DNA from: Nitratireductor thuwali
Lineage (GTDB): Bacteria; Pseudomonadota; Alphaproteobacteria; Rhizobiales; Rhizobiaceae
Reading direction: 5' to 3'
DNA: 64,000 nt
Assembly (NCBI RefSeq): GCF_036621415.1
Contig: NZ_CP030941.1
Coordinates: 1,178,001-1,242,000, forward strand
The number at the start of each line of letters is the position of its first letter. Positions within the stretch are counted from its first letter, which is position 1. This document shows, piece after piece, positions 30,585 to 41,115 of the stretch. The notes below the pieces were generated by a model. It had not been told where the DNA came from. It searched no databases and saw nothing but the letters and a program-made list of their open reading frames with translations. Made by a program: the position numbers and the translations under genes.

Positions 30585-33179
30585 TCAGCAAGGCTCCAGC
30601 ACGGCCAGCGGCAGCCCCTTCCATAGCGTCGAGACCGGTATCTTCCCGCCCTTTATGGCGGCGCCGTCCAGCCCATGGGTCCAGGCCGCCTCGGTAGGCA
30701 GATGAAGGCTGGTGGCGGAGAAGGCGGTGCCGAGCCAGCTCGTGTCGCGCGTATCGAGATGGCGCAGGACCAGGCGCGGTATGACGACGACCACGCTGCG
30801 GCCGTTCAGGATCCTGGCGAACGCGAAGACATGCGCTGCTTCCTCGCCATGCACTTCCACCGGCGCATAGCTGCCCGAGGCGAAGATATCGGCATGCCTG
30901 CGCCTTAGCCCGAGCAGCCGGTCGAGCAGCCAGAGCTTGGGAAGGCCTTGCCGCCACTGGGCCATCGCATCGGCCGCCGACATGCCGCGCACGTCCTGCA
31001 GAAGCCGCTCCCGGGCGGCGAAATCCACGGGCCGGCGGTTATCGGGATCGACGAAGCTGAAGTCCATGAGCTCGCACCCCTGGTAGATGTCGGGAACGCC
31101 GGGCAGGGTGAGCTTCAGCGCCAGCTGCGACAGGCTGTTGACGATCCCGGCAGGCTCGATCGTTGCTATTGTGGCGCGGATGTCGCGCAGCAGCGCGCGT
31201 CTGCCGCGCTCGAACAGGCCTCGCACATAAGCCTCCACCGCCGCTTCATAACCCTCGTTCTGGTCCGTCCAGCTGGTGCGCCGGTCTGCCTCGCGCAACG
31301 CCTTCACCATGAAGGAGACGAGCCGGTCGCAAAGATCCCGCAGGCCGGCCTCGTCCTGCAGGGAAAGGTCGGCCGGCCACGCGCCGGCGAGCGCCTGATA
31401 GAGGAGCCATTCGGCCTCGCGGCTTGGTGCCGGCCCCAGGCGCAGTACCCGGCGCAGGTCGGCGGCGGCCTCATGCCAGCGCGTCACGGCGGCGGCCCAT
31501 TCCTGCGGCATCTCGCTCAGCACGGCCAGCCGGGCCCGGGCGTCCTCGCCGCGCTTCGTGTCATGGGTTGCGGTGGCCGAGAGGGCGCGCGGCCAGCGCG
31601 CGGCCCGCTCCTTCATGGCATCGTGGAAAGCCTGCGGATCGAGCCCGAATTCATCCGGCTCGCCACCGACCTCGTTGAGGGCGATCAGCCGGTTGTAGCG
31701 GTAGAAGACGGTGTCCTCCACGGCCTTGGCCATGAGCGGGCCGGTCGTCTGCTGGAAGCGCGCAATGAAGTGGGCGCGGAGCGCGGAACCTTCCGCCGGC
31801 TCGAGAAGGAGCGAAGACAGGAAGGCGACGACCCGGTCGTCCTCGACTTCGCGCCCGCGTTCGATCCGGCCGGCGGCCCCGTCGATCAGCGCCCGGTCCT
31901 CCTCCGAAGGTCCATCCCGGTCGATATAGGTTCGGTAGACCGGCAGGGCGGCGGCCAGTTCCGTGATGGCGAGCCGCAGCGCATCGCGGCCGAAGTCGCG
32001 CGTGGCGATATCGCCGGCCGCGATCTCGTGGGCGAGCCTGACGAGGCCGTCGAGCTCGCCCGCCAGGTTTACGGTCAGGATCCGGCGCTTGGCGGCAAGC
32101 ACCTGGCGGGCAAAATCCGGATTGTCGCCGGTGAACCCGGTCCAGCCCCGCGTCATGGCCGCGCGATGGGCCGGATCCACCTGGAGAGCGGTGATCAGCC
32201 GCGCCACCTCGTAGCCCGTCGCGCCCGCGCAACGCCAGTCCCCGCGCAGATCTTCCTTCTGCCCGAGGATCTTTTCGACCACGACGAAATCGATTCCTGA
32301 AGCTTCGCCCAGTTCGGCAAGATATCTCTTCGGATCGGCAAGCCCGTCGATATGGTCGATCCGCAGGCCGTCGACCGCGCCGTCGCGGATGAGCCGCAGC
32401 GGCAACCGGTGGACGTCCGCAAAGACAGCCCGATCTTCCACCCGGACGCCGATCAGGTCGGCGATCTCGAAGAACCGGCGGTAAGTCAGCGCCTCGCGCG
32501 CAAGGCGCCAATAGCCGAGCCGCCAGGCCTGCGCCTCGTGCAGCTCGTGCATCATGCGCTGGTCGGCATTCGCCCGCGCGGCGGCGTCGGCCAGCAACTG
32601 GCGGCGTGCCGCATCGTCCCGCGGTCCGGACGCATCCCCGGCTTCCTCGCCGAGGAGCACGGACAAGGAGGCCGGTGAGACAGGAAGGGCCAGCTCGTAG
32701 TAGCAAAGAACAGGCTCGCCCGTCCGTTCGTCCACCTTCAACTGGAGCTTTCCTTCGCCAAGCGCCTCGCCATAGGGTTCGCCCAGCACCGGCAGAAGCA
32801 GTTTCGGCGCGCTCCAGTCGATGTCGAAATGCTGCGCATAGGCGCTGTCCCGGCCATGCTTCAGCACGTCCCACCACCAGGAATTGGCGGCCGAGACCGC
32901 CATGTGGTTGGGCACGATGTCGAGCAGAAGCCCGAGGCCGTGCTGCTTGAGCGCCGCCGCCAGAAGGCCGAACCCCTCTTCACCCCCCAGCGCCGGGTCG
33001 AGCTGCTGGTGGTCGGCGACATCATAGCCGTGGGTGGAGCCGGGCGCGGCCGTGAAGATGGGCGAGGCATAAAGATGGCTGACGCCCAGCTCCGCCAGAT
33101 ACGGCACGATCTCCGCCGCCCGTTCGAAGGTCATGCCCTCACGGAATTGCAGACGGTAGGTTGCGCAAGGTTGCCTCAT
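30585..33179 (-). CDS. treY: Malto-oligosyltrehalose synthase
   Basis: TreY isomerises the reducing end of a maltodextrin to a trehalosyl unit. The 864-residue GH13 protein starts at QPCATYRLQFREGMTFERAA and has LYASPIFTAAPGSTHGYDVA, DIVPNHMA, GLRIDHIDGLADP (nucleophile Asp), DFVVVEKILGQ (acid Glu) and SATATHDTKRGEDARARL. These are the TreY pattern rather than a generic amylase. ATG 33179 overlaps the malQ stop by 4 bp; the open frame continues far upstream but that is antisense noise within malQ. It is the last gene of the seven-gene trehalose/glucan operon and pairs with TreZ to make trehalose from alpha-glucan. Confidence 0.94.
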   Translation of the reverse strand: MRQPCATYRLQFREGMTFERAAEIVPYLAELGVSHLYASPIFTAAPGSTHGYDVADHQQLDPALGGEEGFGLLAAALKQHGLGLLLDIVPNHMAVSAANSWWWDVLKHGRDSAYAQHFDIDWSAPKLLLPVLGEPYGEALGEGKLQLKVDERTGEPVLCYYELALPVSPASLSVLLGEEAGDASGPRDDAARRQLLADAAARANADQRMMHELHEAQAWRLGYWRLAREALTYRRFFEIADLIGVRVEDRAVFADVHRLPLRLIRDGAVDGLRIDHIDGLADPKRYLAELGEASGIDFVVVEKILGQKEDLRGDWRCAGATGYEVARLITALQVDPAHRAAMTRGWTGFTGDNPDFARQVLAAKRRILTVNLAGELDGLVRLAHEIAAGDIATRDFGRDALRLAITELAAALPVYRTYIDRDGPSEEDRALIDGAAGRIERGREVEDDRVVAFLSSLLLEPAEGSALRAHFIARFQQTTGPLMAKAVEDTVFYRYNRLIALNEVGGEPDEFGLDPQAFHDAMKERAARWPRALSATATHDTKRGEDARARLAVLSEMPQEWAAAVTRWHEAAADLRRVLRLGPAPSREAEWLLYQALAGAWPADLSLQDEAGLRDLCDRLVSFMVKALREADRRTSWTDQNEGYEAAVEAYVRGLFERGRRALLRDIRATIATIEPAGIVNSLSQLALKLTLPGVPDIYQGCELMDFSFVDPDNRRPVDFAARERLLQDVRGMSAADAMAQWRQGLPKLWLLDRLLGLRRRHADIFASGSYAPVEVHGEEAAHVFAFARILNGRSVVVVIPRLVLRHLDTRDTSWLGTAFSATSLHLPTEAAWTHGLDGAAIKGGKIPVSTLWKGLPLAVLEPC

Positions 33180-34993
33180 GGCGCGCGCGGCCTTTCCCGC
33201 GAAAGGCCCTCCAGCACCGCGCGCAGCGTCGGAACCTCCTCCAGCTCCTCGATCGTCACCGGCAGCTTGCGCCGCCAGTTGGGATGCGTGTCGACCGTTC
33301 CGGGAACGTTGGGCTGCTCGGTCAGGCCAAGCAGGTCTTCCATCTGTGCTGCGACCAGGCGGGCCGGCGCCATTGCCACGAGCCGGTGGATGCCCGCCGC
33401 CACCGTCTCGTCGAAGGCTTCGCCTGCCTCGTGCATGCCGCAGCGATGCAATGCCGCGATCGCCTGATCCTTCTCCCGGCGACGCGTTTCGCGCTCCTTC
33501 TGCGCGGCCGCTTCGTCGAAAAGGCCGATCTCGAGACGAAGCTGTATGTCGCTTCCCGTCCACCAGGCGGCGAGCGTGGTCGTGTCGTGGCTGCCCACGC
33601 AGGCGAGTGCCGAGCGCTGCCACCGTTCCGGCGGCACGAAGCCGTTCGGGTCGCGCTCGAAATAGAAGATGCGGTAGCCAAGAAGATTGGCACGGTCCAT
33701 CTCGTGCCGGAAGCCTTCCGGCACCACGCCCAGATCCTCGCCGATGATGAGGGCGCGGGAAGCCTGCGAGACCTCTGCCAGGACGCGCAGCATGTCGGCC
33801 ATGGGGTACAGCACATAGGCCCCCGCGCCGGCCGGAAATCCGGCTGGAATCCAGAACAGGCGGTAAAGGCTCATGGCATGGTCGATGCGCAAGGCGCCGG
33901 CATGGCGCAGGATACTCTGGTAGGAGCGGCGCACAGGCGCGAAGCCGCCGGCGGCGATGCCGGAAGGCGAAAGCGGCGCCAGGCCCCAGCTCTGGCCCGC
34001 CGGATTGAACATGTCGGGCGGCGCTCCGATCTCCGCGCCGACCACGGTGAGCGAGCGGTCGCTCCAGGTCGCGGCGCCGTCCGGCGCCGTGCCGACGGCG
34101 AGGTCCAGATAAAGCCCGATGCGCATCCCGGCCTCGCGCAGCCGCCTTGCGGCCGTGCCGAGCTGGCGGTCGGCAAGCCACTGCAGCCACATCTGGAACT
34201 CCACCTCGTCGGCGTGGTCGCGGGCGAACTCGGCCACCGCTTCGCCGGCCGGATCGCGAAACGGCTCGGGCCACGACATCCATCCGGCCCCGTATCCCCG
34301 GCCTGCCATTTCGAGGCTGACGGCCTCGAACAGCGCATAACGCCGCAGGGGCTCGCCGGACGCCTCGACGAAGGCGTCGAACGCGCTCCTCGAAGGGCCG
34401 GCCCCGCGCCGGTGGATGTTCCGCAGGACGCGCAGCTTGTGTTCGGATACGGCCGTGTAGTCCACGAGCACCGCTTCGTTGAGCGCATTCAGCGCCGTTT
34501 CATCGAGATCGTGGCCCGGTATGAATCCTTCCACCTGATCGACGGCGATGTAGAGCGGGTTGAGAAAGCTCCTGTCGCTGGGAGAAAACGGGCTCGCCTT
34601 CTGCGGCTCGGCGAGGAACAGCGCGTGCAGCGGGTTGACGCCGAGGAAGTCGGCCCCCTTTCGCGCTGCCATCTCGCCCAGCCGGGCCAGATCCTCGAAA
34701 TCGCCGATGCCCCAGTTCCTGCCCGACCTCAGGCCGTAGAGCTGGCAGGTGATCCCCCAGGCCCGCCCCTCCTGCAGGAATTCGGGCAGATAGCAGGCCG
34801 CATCCTGCGGCGCCTCTGGCGGCGGCGGCCAATCGGCGGGCACGGGCGGCGGCTGGCCGGTTTCGGGGTCTACGCCCAGCACTTTCAGCAGCGCCCTCAC
34901 CGCCTCGTCCGGTGCCCTCGTCAGCGTCCCGTCGAGAGCGTGATAGGAGCGAACGATGCCATGGCCGGCGGCAAGGCGGTCGAGATCAGCCAT
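33176..34993 (-). CDS. malQ: 4-alpha-glucanotransferase
   Basis: The 605-residue GH77 protein moves glucan segments between maltodextrins. Motifs include WGITCQLYGLRSGRNWGIGD, DFLGVNPLHALFLAEPQKAS, ALRIDHAMSLYRLFWIPAG (nucleophile Asp), IIGEDLGVVPEGFRHEM (acid Glu) and VGSHDTTTLAAWW. It is somewhat shorter than common enterobacterial MalQ (about 690) because the N-terminal extension is small. It overlaps treZ by 8 bp and treY by 4 bp. In this operon it probably rearranges short chains left by GlgX or TreZ into longer acceptors. Confidence 0.93.
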   Translation of the reverse strand: MADLDRLAAGHGIVRSYHALDGTLTRAPDEAVRALLKVLGVDPETGQPPPVPADWPPPPEAPQDAACYLPEFLQEGRAWGITCQLYGLRSGRNWGIGDFEDLARLGEMAARKGADFLGVNPLHALFLAEPQKASPFSPSDRSFLNPLYIAVDQVEGFIPGHDLDETALNALNEAVLVDYTAVSEHKLRVLRNIHRRGAGPSRSAFDAFVEASGEPLRRYALFEAVSLEMAGRGYGAGWMSWPEPFRDPAGEAVAEFARDHADEVEFQMWLQWLADRQLGTAARRLREAGMRIGLYLDLAVGTAPDGAATWSDRSLTVVGAEIGAPPDMFNPAGQSWGLAPLSPSGIAAGGFAPVRRSYQSILRHAGALRIDHAMSLYRLFWIPAGFPAGAGAYVLYPMADMLRVLAEVSQASRALIIGEDLGVVPEGFRHEMDRANLLGYRIFYFERDPNGFVPPERWQRSALACVGSHDTTTLAAWWTGSDIQLRLEIGLFDEAAAQKERETRRREKDQAIAALHRCGMHEAGEAFDETVAAGIHRLVAMAPARLVAAQMEDLLGLTEQPNVPGTVDTHPNWRRKLPVTIEELEEVPTLRAVLEGLSRERPRAP

Positions 34994-36809
34994 GGCCTTC
35001 CCGCTCCTGCGCCATCACCGCGACGCTCCTTGCCAGGATCCGGCCCTGCCGAAGCGCGTCGGCGGCTCCGTCGCGGCTTTCATGGATCGCGACCCCGTGC
35101 GCCTCTTCCTCTGTCGCTGCATCCGCCGCGCCGAAATTGGCGGCCATCGACAGCGCGCCGCGCCCCGTTTTCCAGCGCACGGTGAACGCTTCGCTCCCGA
35201 TGCGCGCCGCCTGGCCTTGCATCGCGGTCATGGAGGCAAGTCCCGGCACGACATGCTTGCGGCGGACTTCCAGCAGCCGGCGGAAAAGGCCGAGCCGCTT
35301 CGCCCCGGCAGCGGTCCCGGCCCGGCTCCAATCGAGCGCCGATGCCTGGAATGTCGCCGGCCCATTGGGATCGGGGATACGCTCCGCTTCGGCAGCGGCA
35401 AAGTGCTGGAAAGCGGCAAACTCCCTCCGCCTGCCCTCTCTCACCGCTTTGGCGAGGTCGCCGTGGAAATCGGTGAAGAAGAGAAAGGGGTTGGTCTCGC
35501 CATACTCCTCGCCCATGAAGACGAGCGGGATTTGCGGATTGAGCAGGAGCACGGCGGTGAGCAGTTCCACCGTCTCCTCGTCGGCAAGCGCCGCCAGCCG
35601 CTCGCCGAAGGCGCGGTTGCCGATCTGGTCGTGGTTCTGCAGGAAGGCGACGAAGGCGGTCGGCGGCTGGGCCGCGCTCGGCACGCCGCGCGGCTTGCCG
35701 TCCCAGGCAGCATAGGGCTCGCCCTGATAGCAGAAGCCTTCGGCCAGCGCGCGGGCAAGCAGCCCCACCGGATCATCCGCAAAGGCCTTGTAGTAGCCGG
35801 CGTCTTCACCGGTTGCGATGCAGTGGGCGGCGTGGTGAAAATCATCGTTCCATTCGGCGGTGAACAAGATGGGGCGGTTGTCGGAGCCGCGCGGATGCAG
35901 CGCCACGATGTTGCGCTCGTCCTCCGTCGTCAGGTGTATGTGTCGGTCGCCGAAACGCTCGCGGATCTGGCGCGCCATTTGCTTCAGGATCGGCGGTTCG
36001 CTGCGGTCCCTGATCTGGTCGATGGCGTCGAAACGCAGCCCGTCGAAGCGGAATTCCTCGAGCCAGTAGATCGGGTTGCCCAGGAAGAATTCGCGCACCG
36101 CCGGCTCCTCGAAGCGGATGGCCGGTCCCCAGGGGGTTTGGCGCTCGGGATCGAAGAAGTCGGGCGCATAGGTGCCGAGATAGTTCCCGTCCGGGCCGAA
36201 ATGGTTGTAGACCACGTCCAGGATCATCATCAGCCCGCGCTCATGCGCGGCATCCACCAGCCGTTTCAGGCCGTTGATGCCGCCATAGGCGGCGTGCGGG
36301 CAATAGGGCAGCACCCCGTCATAGCCCCAGCCGCGCCCTCCGGAAAACTGGGCGACCGGCATCAGCTCGATGGCCGTGAAACCGATCTCGGCCAGATGGT
36401 CGAGACGGCGCCGGATGCCGTCGAAACCCCCTTCCTGCGAAAACGCGCCGGGATGGAGCTCATAGACCACGGCCTCTTCCCACGGCCTGCCCTTCCAGTC
36501 TCCCGCTTTCCAGTCGAAGGCTCCGGAGACGAGCAGGCTGGGGCCGTGCACGCCGGAAAGCTGTGCGCGCGAGGCCGGATCGGGCACGGCAAGGCCGTCC
36601 GGCAGGACGAACTGGTAGGCCGTGCCTTCGCCGAGCCCTGCCACTTCCAGCTCGAACCAGCCGTCCGCGCGGCGGTCCATCTCCCGCTCGTCGCCCTCGT
36701 CGATCCTCAGCCGCAGACGGTCCACGGCCGGTGCCCACAGGCGGAAGGCGGCGGTCCCATCCTCGCCCAAAAGGGCACCCCACCGGCTCTCGTGGAAAGG
36801 TCCCCTCAT
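34986..36809 (-). CDS. treZ: Malto-oligosyltrehalose trehalohydrolase
   Basis: TreZ releases trehalose from the maltooligosyl-trehalose made by TreY. The 607-residue protein has an N-terminal E-set domain (GPFHESRWGALLGEDGTAAF), then a GH13 barrel: VVYELHPGAFSQEGGFDG, VVYNHFGPDGNYLG, GLRFDAIDQIRD (nucleophile Asp), HLTTEDERN (acid Glu region) and FLQNHDQIGNRAFGER. ATG 36809 overlaps the glgX stop by 4 bp. Upstream in-frame sequence belongs to the glgX region. Placement between glgX and malQ fits a glucan-to-trehalose module. Confidence 0.93.
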   Translation of the reverse strand: MRGPFHESRWGALLGEDGTAAFRLWAPAVDRLRLRIDEGDEREMDRRADGWFELEVAGLGEGTAYQFVLPDGLAVPDPASRAQLSGVHGPSLLVSGAFDWKAGDWKGRPWEEAVVYELHPGAFSQEGGFDGIRRRLDHLAEIGFTAIELMPVAQFSGGRGWGYDGVLPYCPHAAYGGINGLKRLVDAAHERGLMMILDVVYNHFGPDGNYLGTYAPDFFDPERQTPWGPAIRFEEPAVREFFLGNPIYWLEEFRFDGLRFDAIDQIRDRSEPPILKQMARQIRERFGDRHIHLTTEDERNIVALHPRGSDNRPILFTAEWNDDFHHAAHCIATGEDAGYYKAFADDPVGLLARALAEGFCYQGEPYAAWDGKPRGVPSAAQPPTAFVAFLQNHDQIGNRAFGERLAALADEETVELLTAVLLLNPQIPLVFMGEEYGETNPFLFFTDFHGDLAKAVREGRRREFAAFQHFAAAEAERIPDPNGPATFQASALDWSRAGTAAGAKRLGLFRRLLEVRRKHVVPGLASMTAMQGQAARIGSEAFTVRWKTGRGALSMAANFGAADAATEEEAHGVAIHESRDGAADALRQGRILARSVAVMAQEREGHG

Positions 36810-38881
36810 CGGATATGTCCCTCCAGAACCATGATGGAGCGATCGGCCACTTCCAGCTTCTGCGGGGCTCGCACGGCGTCCCACACCGGCCACTGGCCGG
36901 TATCCGTGCGCGTGATGATTCTCCAGCCGGCCGGCCCCAGTTCGCGCGGCAGATCGAATTCGACGGGTTCATGGTGGCCGTTGATGAGAATGAGCAAACA
37001 CTGCCGGCGCGTGTCGCAGATCATGAGACCGAGCACATTGAGGTTTGGATCCTGCCAATCGCCGTCATTCATTTGCTCGCCTGTAGGCCGCAGCCACGTC
37101 ACGTCCTTTCGTTCGTCATAGACGGAGCGGCCGTGGAGAAAATGCTTGCGCTTCAACCGGTCGTTGGACTGCCGGAAGGCGATCAGCCGGCGCAGGAACT
37201 GGAAAAAGGCTTCATCTTCGGGGTCGCGTTCTTCCCAGGACAGCCAGTTGATCTCGTTGTCCTGGCAGTAGGCATTGTTGTTGCCGTTCTGGGATCGGCC
37301 GACCTCATCGCCCATCAACAGCATCGGCGTGCCCTGGGAAAGCAGGATCGTCGCGATCGCGTTGCGCCGCATCTTCGCCCGAAGCGCGCGGATGTCGGGA
37401 TCGTCCGTCGGCCCCTCGACTCCGCAGTTCCAGCTCCGATTGTCGCTATGGCCGTCCCGGTTATCCTCCAGGTTCGCCTCGTTGTGCCGCTCGTTGTACG
37501 AGTAAAGGTCCGCAAGGGTGAAGCCGTCATGGGCGGTCACGAAGTTGATGCTTGCCCAGGGGCGGCGTCCCCGACGGTCGAACAGCGCGGCAGTGCCCAG
37601 AAGGCCGCTCGCCAGATCGGGCGTGGCGCCCTTGTCCCCGCGCCAGAAGGAGCGCACCCAGTCGCGGGTGGCGCCGTTCCACTCCGCCCAGCCGGGAGGA
37701 AAGTTGCCGAGCTGATAGCCTTCCGGTCCCAGATCCCAGGGCTCGGCGATCAGCTTCACCCGCGAGAGAACCGGATCCTGGCGCACCGTGTCGAAGAACA
37801 CGGACGAGGGCTCGAAACTGTCTCTCTCGCGCCCGAGCGCGGTGGCCAGATCGAAGCGGAAGCCGTCCACATGGCATTCCTCGACCCAGTAACGGAGCGA
37901 ATCCATCACCATCTGCAGGACACGCGGATGCTTGAGGTTCAGCGTGTTTCCGCAGCCGGTCGTGTCGTAGTAGAAACGCGGATCGTCGCCCAGGATATAG
38001 TAGCTGGCATTGTCGAGACCCCGGAACGATAGCGTGGGGCCGAGCTCGTTGCCTTCGGCGGTGTGGTTGTAGACCACGTCAAGAACGACCTCGATGCCGG
38101 CGGCGTGCAGCTTGCGTACCATGCGCTTGAATTCATGCAGCCCGCCTTCGGGCGAAATGTAGCGCGGGGCGGCGGCGAAGTAGCCGATCGTGTTGTAGCC
38201 CCAATAGTTCGTCAGGCGCTTCTCGACCAGATAACGGTCGTCGAAAAATGCCTGGACGGGCAGGAGCTCGAGCGTGGTCACGCCAAGCCTTACCAGGTAG
38301 TCGATGACACGGGTGTCCGCCAGGCCGCCGAACGTGCCGCGCAGCTGCTCCGGCACCTCCGGATGCCGGGCCGTCATGCCCTTCACATGGGCCTCGTAGA
38401 TGATCGTGTCGGTCCAGGGCCTGCGCGGGCGCACATCGTCGCCCCACGTCGCCGCGGGATCGGTCACGACGCATTTCGGCATGACGAAGGCCGAGTCGCG
38501 CCGGTCCATGGAAAGGTCCTGGCGCGGCGAGCCCACGCGATAGCCGAAACAGGCGTCGTGCCAGCGCAGGTCGCCGATGAGCATCTTCGAATAGGGGTCG
38601 ATCAGCAGCTTGTTCGGATTGAAGCGATGGCCGTTGGCGGGATCGTAGGGTCCGTAGGCGCGCAAGCCGTAGACCTGTCCCGGCCGCATCTCCGGGAAGT
38701 AGCCGTGCCACACCTCATGCGTATATTCGGGCAACGCGACGCGATGGATTTCGCGCTTGCCCTTGGCGTCGAAGAGGCACAGTTCGATCTTCTCGGCATG
38801 GGCCGAGAAGACGGCGACGTTGACGCCGGAACCGTCCCAGGTTGCGCCAAGCGGGTATGGAAGGCCGACATCAACGCGCAC
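36806..38881 (-). CDS. glgX: Glycogen debranching enzyme
   Basis: GlgX hydrolyses alpha-1,6 branches of glycogen limit dextrins. The 691-residue protein begins VDVGLPYPLGATWDGSGVN, contains the CBM48-type N-domain, and has WGYNTIGYFAAAPRYISPEG, VVYNHTAEGNELGPTLSFRG, GFRFDLATALGRE (nucleophile Asp), KLIAEPWDLGPEGYQLG (acid Glu) and FVTAHDGFTLADLYSYNERH. The GTG at 38879-38881 is preferred: CAGGAAACC lies 6 nt upstream, it starts at the family N-terminus, and it leaves a 14-bp gap after glgB. The first ATG would overlap glgB by 76 bp. Confidence 0.93.
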   Translation of the reverse strand: MRVDVGLPYPLGATWDGSGVNVAVFSAHAEKIELCLFDAKGKREIHRVALPEYTHEVWHGYFPEMRPGQVYGLRAYGPYDPANGHRFNPNKLLIDPYSKMLIGDLRWHDACFGYRVGSPRQDLSMDRRDSAFVMPKCVVTDPAATWGDDVRPRRPWTDTIIYEAHVKGMTARHPEVPEQLRGTFGGLADTRVIDYLVRLGVTTLELLPVQAFFDDRYLVEKRLTNYWGYNTIGYFAAAPRYISPEGGLHEFKRMVRKLHAAGIEVVLDVVYNHTAEGNELGPTLSFRGLDNASYYILGDDPRFYYDTTGCGNTLNLKHPRVLQMVMDSLRYWVEECHVDGFRFDLATALGRERDSFEPSSVFFDTVRQDPVLSRVKLIAEPWDLGPEGYQLGNFPPGWAEWNGATRDWVRSFWRGDKGATPDLASGLLGTAALFDRRGRRPWASINFVTAHDGFTLADLYSYNERHNEANLEDNRDGHSDNRSWNCGVEGPTDDPDIRALRAKMRRNAIATILLSQGTPMLLMGDEVGRSQNGNNNAYCQDNEINWLSWEERDPEDEAFFQFLRRLIAFRQSNDRLKRKHFLHGRSVYDERKDVTWLRPTGEQMNDGDWQDPNLNVLGLMICDTRRQCLLILINGHHEPVEFDLPRELGPAGWRIITRTDTGQWPVWDAVRAPQKLEVADRSIMVLEGHIR

Positions 38882-38895
38882 GGCGGTTTCCTGTC

Positions 38896-41115
38896 TTACG
38901 TTTCGGAAGTGAGGATGACGGCGCCCAGGGGCGGCAATCGCAGCGCGGCGGAGGCCGGGCGGCCGTGCCACGGCTCTTCCGCTGCATCGATCTGCGGGTT
39001 GGTCACGCCCGACCCGCCATAGCGGCTGTCGTCGCTGTTGAGAATTTCCCGCCAGCGTCCCGCCTTGGGAAGGCCGATGCGGTGGTTTTCACGCACCGTG
39101 GGCGTGAAATTGCAGGCGACGACGACGGGCTGCGCTTCCGCGATGCCCTTGCGCATATAGATGAACGTTCCGAACTCGGGCTCGGAAGCATCGATCCATT
39201 CGAAGCCTTCCGCCTCGCAGTCGAGCTGGTGCAAGGACGGCTGGCTGCGATAGATGGCGTTGAGGTCGCGCAGCAGGTCGCGGACGCCGCGATGCATGGC
39301 ATCGTCCAGGTGGTGCCAGTCGAGCTGCAGATCGTGGTTCCATTCCCGCTCCTGCCCGAACTCGCCGCCCATGAAGAGCAGCTTCTTGCCCGGATGGGTC
39401 CACATGAAGGTGAAATAGGCGCGCAGATTGGCGAACTTCTGCCAGCGGTCTCCCGGCATCCGGCCGATCAGCGAGCCCTTGCCATGGACCACCTCGTCAT
39501 GGCTGAGCGGCAGGATGAAGTTTTCCGAAAAGGCGTAATGAAGGCCGAAGGTCATCTGGTCGTGATGATGCCGCCGATATATCGGGTCGCGGCCCATGTA
39601 ATCGAGCGTGTCGTGCATCCAGCCCATGTTCCACTTGAACCCGAAGCCGAGTCCGCCGGCGTAGACTGGGCGCGAGACGCCGGGAAAGGCCGTCGATTCC
39701 TCGGCGATCGAAGTGGCGCCGGGATGGTCGGAGAACAGGGCGACATTGGTGTCGCGCACGAAGGCGATCGCTTCGAGATTCTCGTTGCCGCCATGGATGT
39801 TGGGAACCCACTCGCCGGGCTGACGGCTATAGTCGAGATAGAGCATGGAGGCGACCGCATCGACCCTGAGGGCGTCGATATGATAGCGTTCGAGCCAGAA
39901 AAGCGCGTTGGCCGTCAGGAAATTCGCCACCTCGCGCCGCCCGAAATTATAGATCAGCGTGTTCCAGTCGCGATGGAAGCCGAGCCGCGGGTCCGCGTGC
40001 TCGTAGAGCGCGGTGCCGTCGAAGCGCACCAGCCCGTGGGCATCGGAAGGAAAATGCGCCGGCACCCAGTCGACGATGACGCCCAGGCCCTCCCGGTGGC
40101 AGCGGTCGACAAAGCGCGCGAACGCCTCCGGCGACCCGAAGCGGCTGGTCGGCGCATAAAGGCCGATCGGCTGATAGCCCCAGGAGCCGGAGAAGGGATG
40201 CTCGCTGACCGGCATGCACTCGATATGGGTAAAGCCGAGATCCTTCACATAAGGGATAAGCTCGTCGCCGAGTTCTTCATAGGTGAGATAGCTGCCGTCC
40301 TCGTGGCGGCGCCATGAGCCCAGATGCACCTCGTAGATGGAGATCGGCGCCCGCCGGTCGTTCCTGGCGGCGCGGGTTTCCATCCACTCCCCGTCGCTCC
40401 ATTGGCTGTCGGGAAGCCCATGCACAAGCGAAGCGGTCGCAGGCGGCACCTCGCAACTGAAAGCGAGCGGATCCGCCTTGCCGGGCAGCACCTCGCCCTG
40501 GCTGCCCACGATCTCGTATTTGTAGACCTCGCCGGGCCGCACGTCCGGGACGAACAGTTCCCACACGCCCACCCCCGGATGCCGGCGCATCGGATGCCGG
40601 CGGCCGTCCCAGCCGTTGAAATTTCCCACGACGCTGACGCTGCTCGCATTGGGCGCCCAGACGGCGAAACGCGTGCCGGCGACGTCGTCGCAGGTCATCG
40701 GATGAGCGCCGAGCTTCTCGTAGAGCCGCAGATGGCGCCCTTCGCCCAGAAGATGAAGATCGAGCTCGCCGAAGGTGCTGGGAAAGCGGTAGGCATCTTC
40801 TTCTTCCCACACATCGTCGCCGCGCGTGAAGCGGAGCCGGTAGCGCGGCGGCTTCTTTCGCCGCGCAATCAGCCCTTCGAAGAAGCCGCGCGCGTGCCGC
40901 CGCAGCAGCTTCGCCAGCACCTTTCCGCTATCGGCGTCGACCGCCTCCGCCGTCTCCGCCTCCGGGCGCAGCACGCGCAGCACGATCCCGGCGGGAGCTG
41001 GATGCGGCCCGAGCACTGCGAAAGGGTCGCCATGCCGCCCCGCAACGAGGGCGCCGATAGCGTGCGGATCGTCAAGCCGCCAGGCGGCGGCCGCAGTGTC
41101 TGTCGCGGGGTTCAA
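38896..41115 (-). CDS. glgB: 1,4-alpha-glucan branching enzyme
   Basis: GlgB introduces alpha-1,6 branches. The 739-residue protein has two N-terminal beta domains ([40 protein letters not shown]), then a GH13 barrel with [57 protein letters not shown] (nucleophile Asp), [16 protein letters not shown] (acid Glu) and [16 protein letters not shown]. Both N-terminal domains are present, as in the long GlgB form. It overlaps treS by 4 bp. Within this operon it branches the linear glucan made by GlgE. Confidence 0.95.
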   Translation of the reverse strand: MNPATDTAAAAWRLDDPHAIGALVAGRHGDPFAVLGPHPAPAGIVLRVLRPEAETAEAVDADSGKVLAKLLRRHARGFFEGLIARRKKPPRYRLRFTRGDDVWEEEDAYRFPSTFGELDLHLLGEGRHLRLYEKLGAHPMTCDDVAGTRFAVWAPNASSVSVVGNFNGWDGRRHPMRRHPGVGVWELFVPDVRPGEVYKYEIVGSQGEVLPGKADPLAFSCEVPPATASLVHGLPDSQWSDGEWMETRAARNDRRAPISIYEVHLGSWRRHEDGSYLTYEELGDELIPYVKDLGFTHIECMPVSEHPFSGSWGYQPIGLYAPTSRFGSPEAFARFVDRCHREGLGVIVDWVPAHFPSDAHGLVRFDGTALYEHADPRLGFHRDWNTLIYNFGRREVANFLTANALFWLERYHIDALRVDAVASMLYLDYSRQPGEWVPNIHGGNENLEAIAFVRDTNVALFSDHPGATSIAEESTAFPGVSRPVYAGGLGFGFKWNMGWMHDTLDYMGRDPIYRRHHHDQMTFGLHYAFSENFILPLSHDEVVHGKGSLIGRMPGDRWQKFANLRAYFTFMWTHPGKKLLFMGGEFGQEREWNHDLQLDWHHLDDAMHRGVRDLLRDLNAIYRSQPSLHQLDCEAEGFEWIDASEPEFGTFIYMRKGIAEAQPVVVACNFTPTVRENHRIGLPKAGRWREILNSDDSRYGGSGVTNPQIDAAEEPWHGRPASAALRLPPLGAVILTSET

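Noticed and set aside
33180..34283. Upstream extension of the treY frame
   Set aside because: It lies within malQ in another frame; TreY starts at the 4-bp overlap with the malQ stop.
33161..37121. Long plus-strand frames opposite malQ, treZ and glgX
   Set aside because: They mirror GH13/GH77 genes that have every catalytic motif; composition is histidine/arginine-rich and start signals are lacking.
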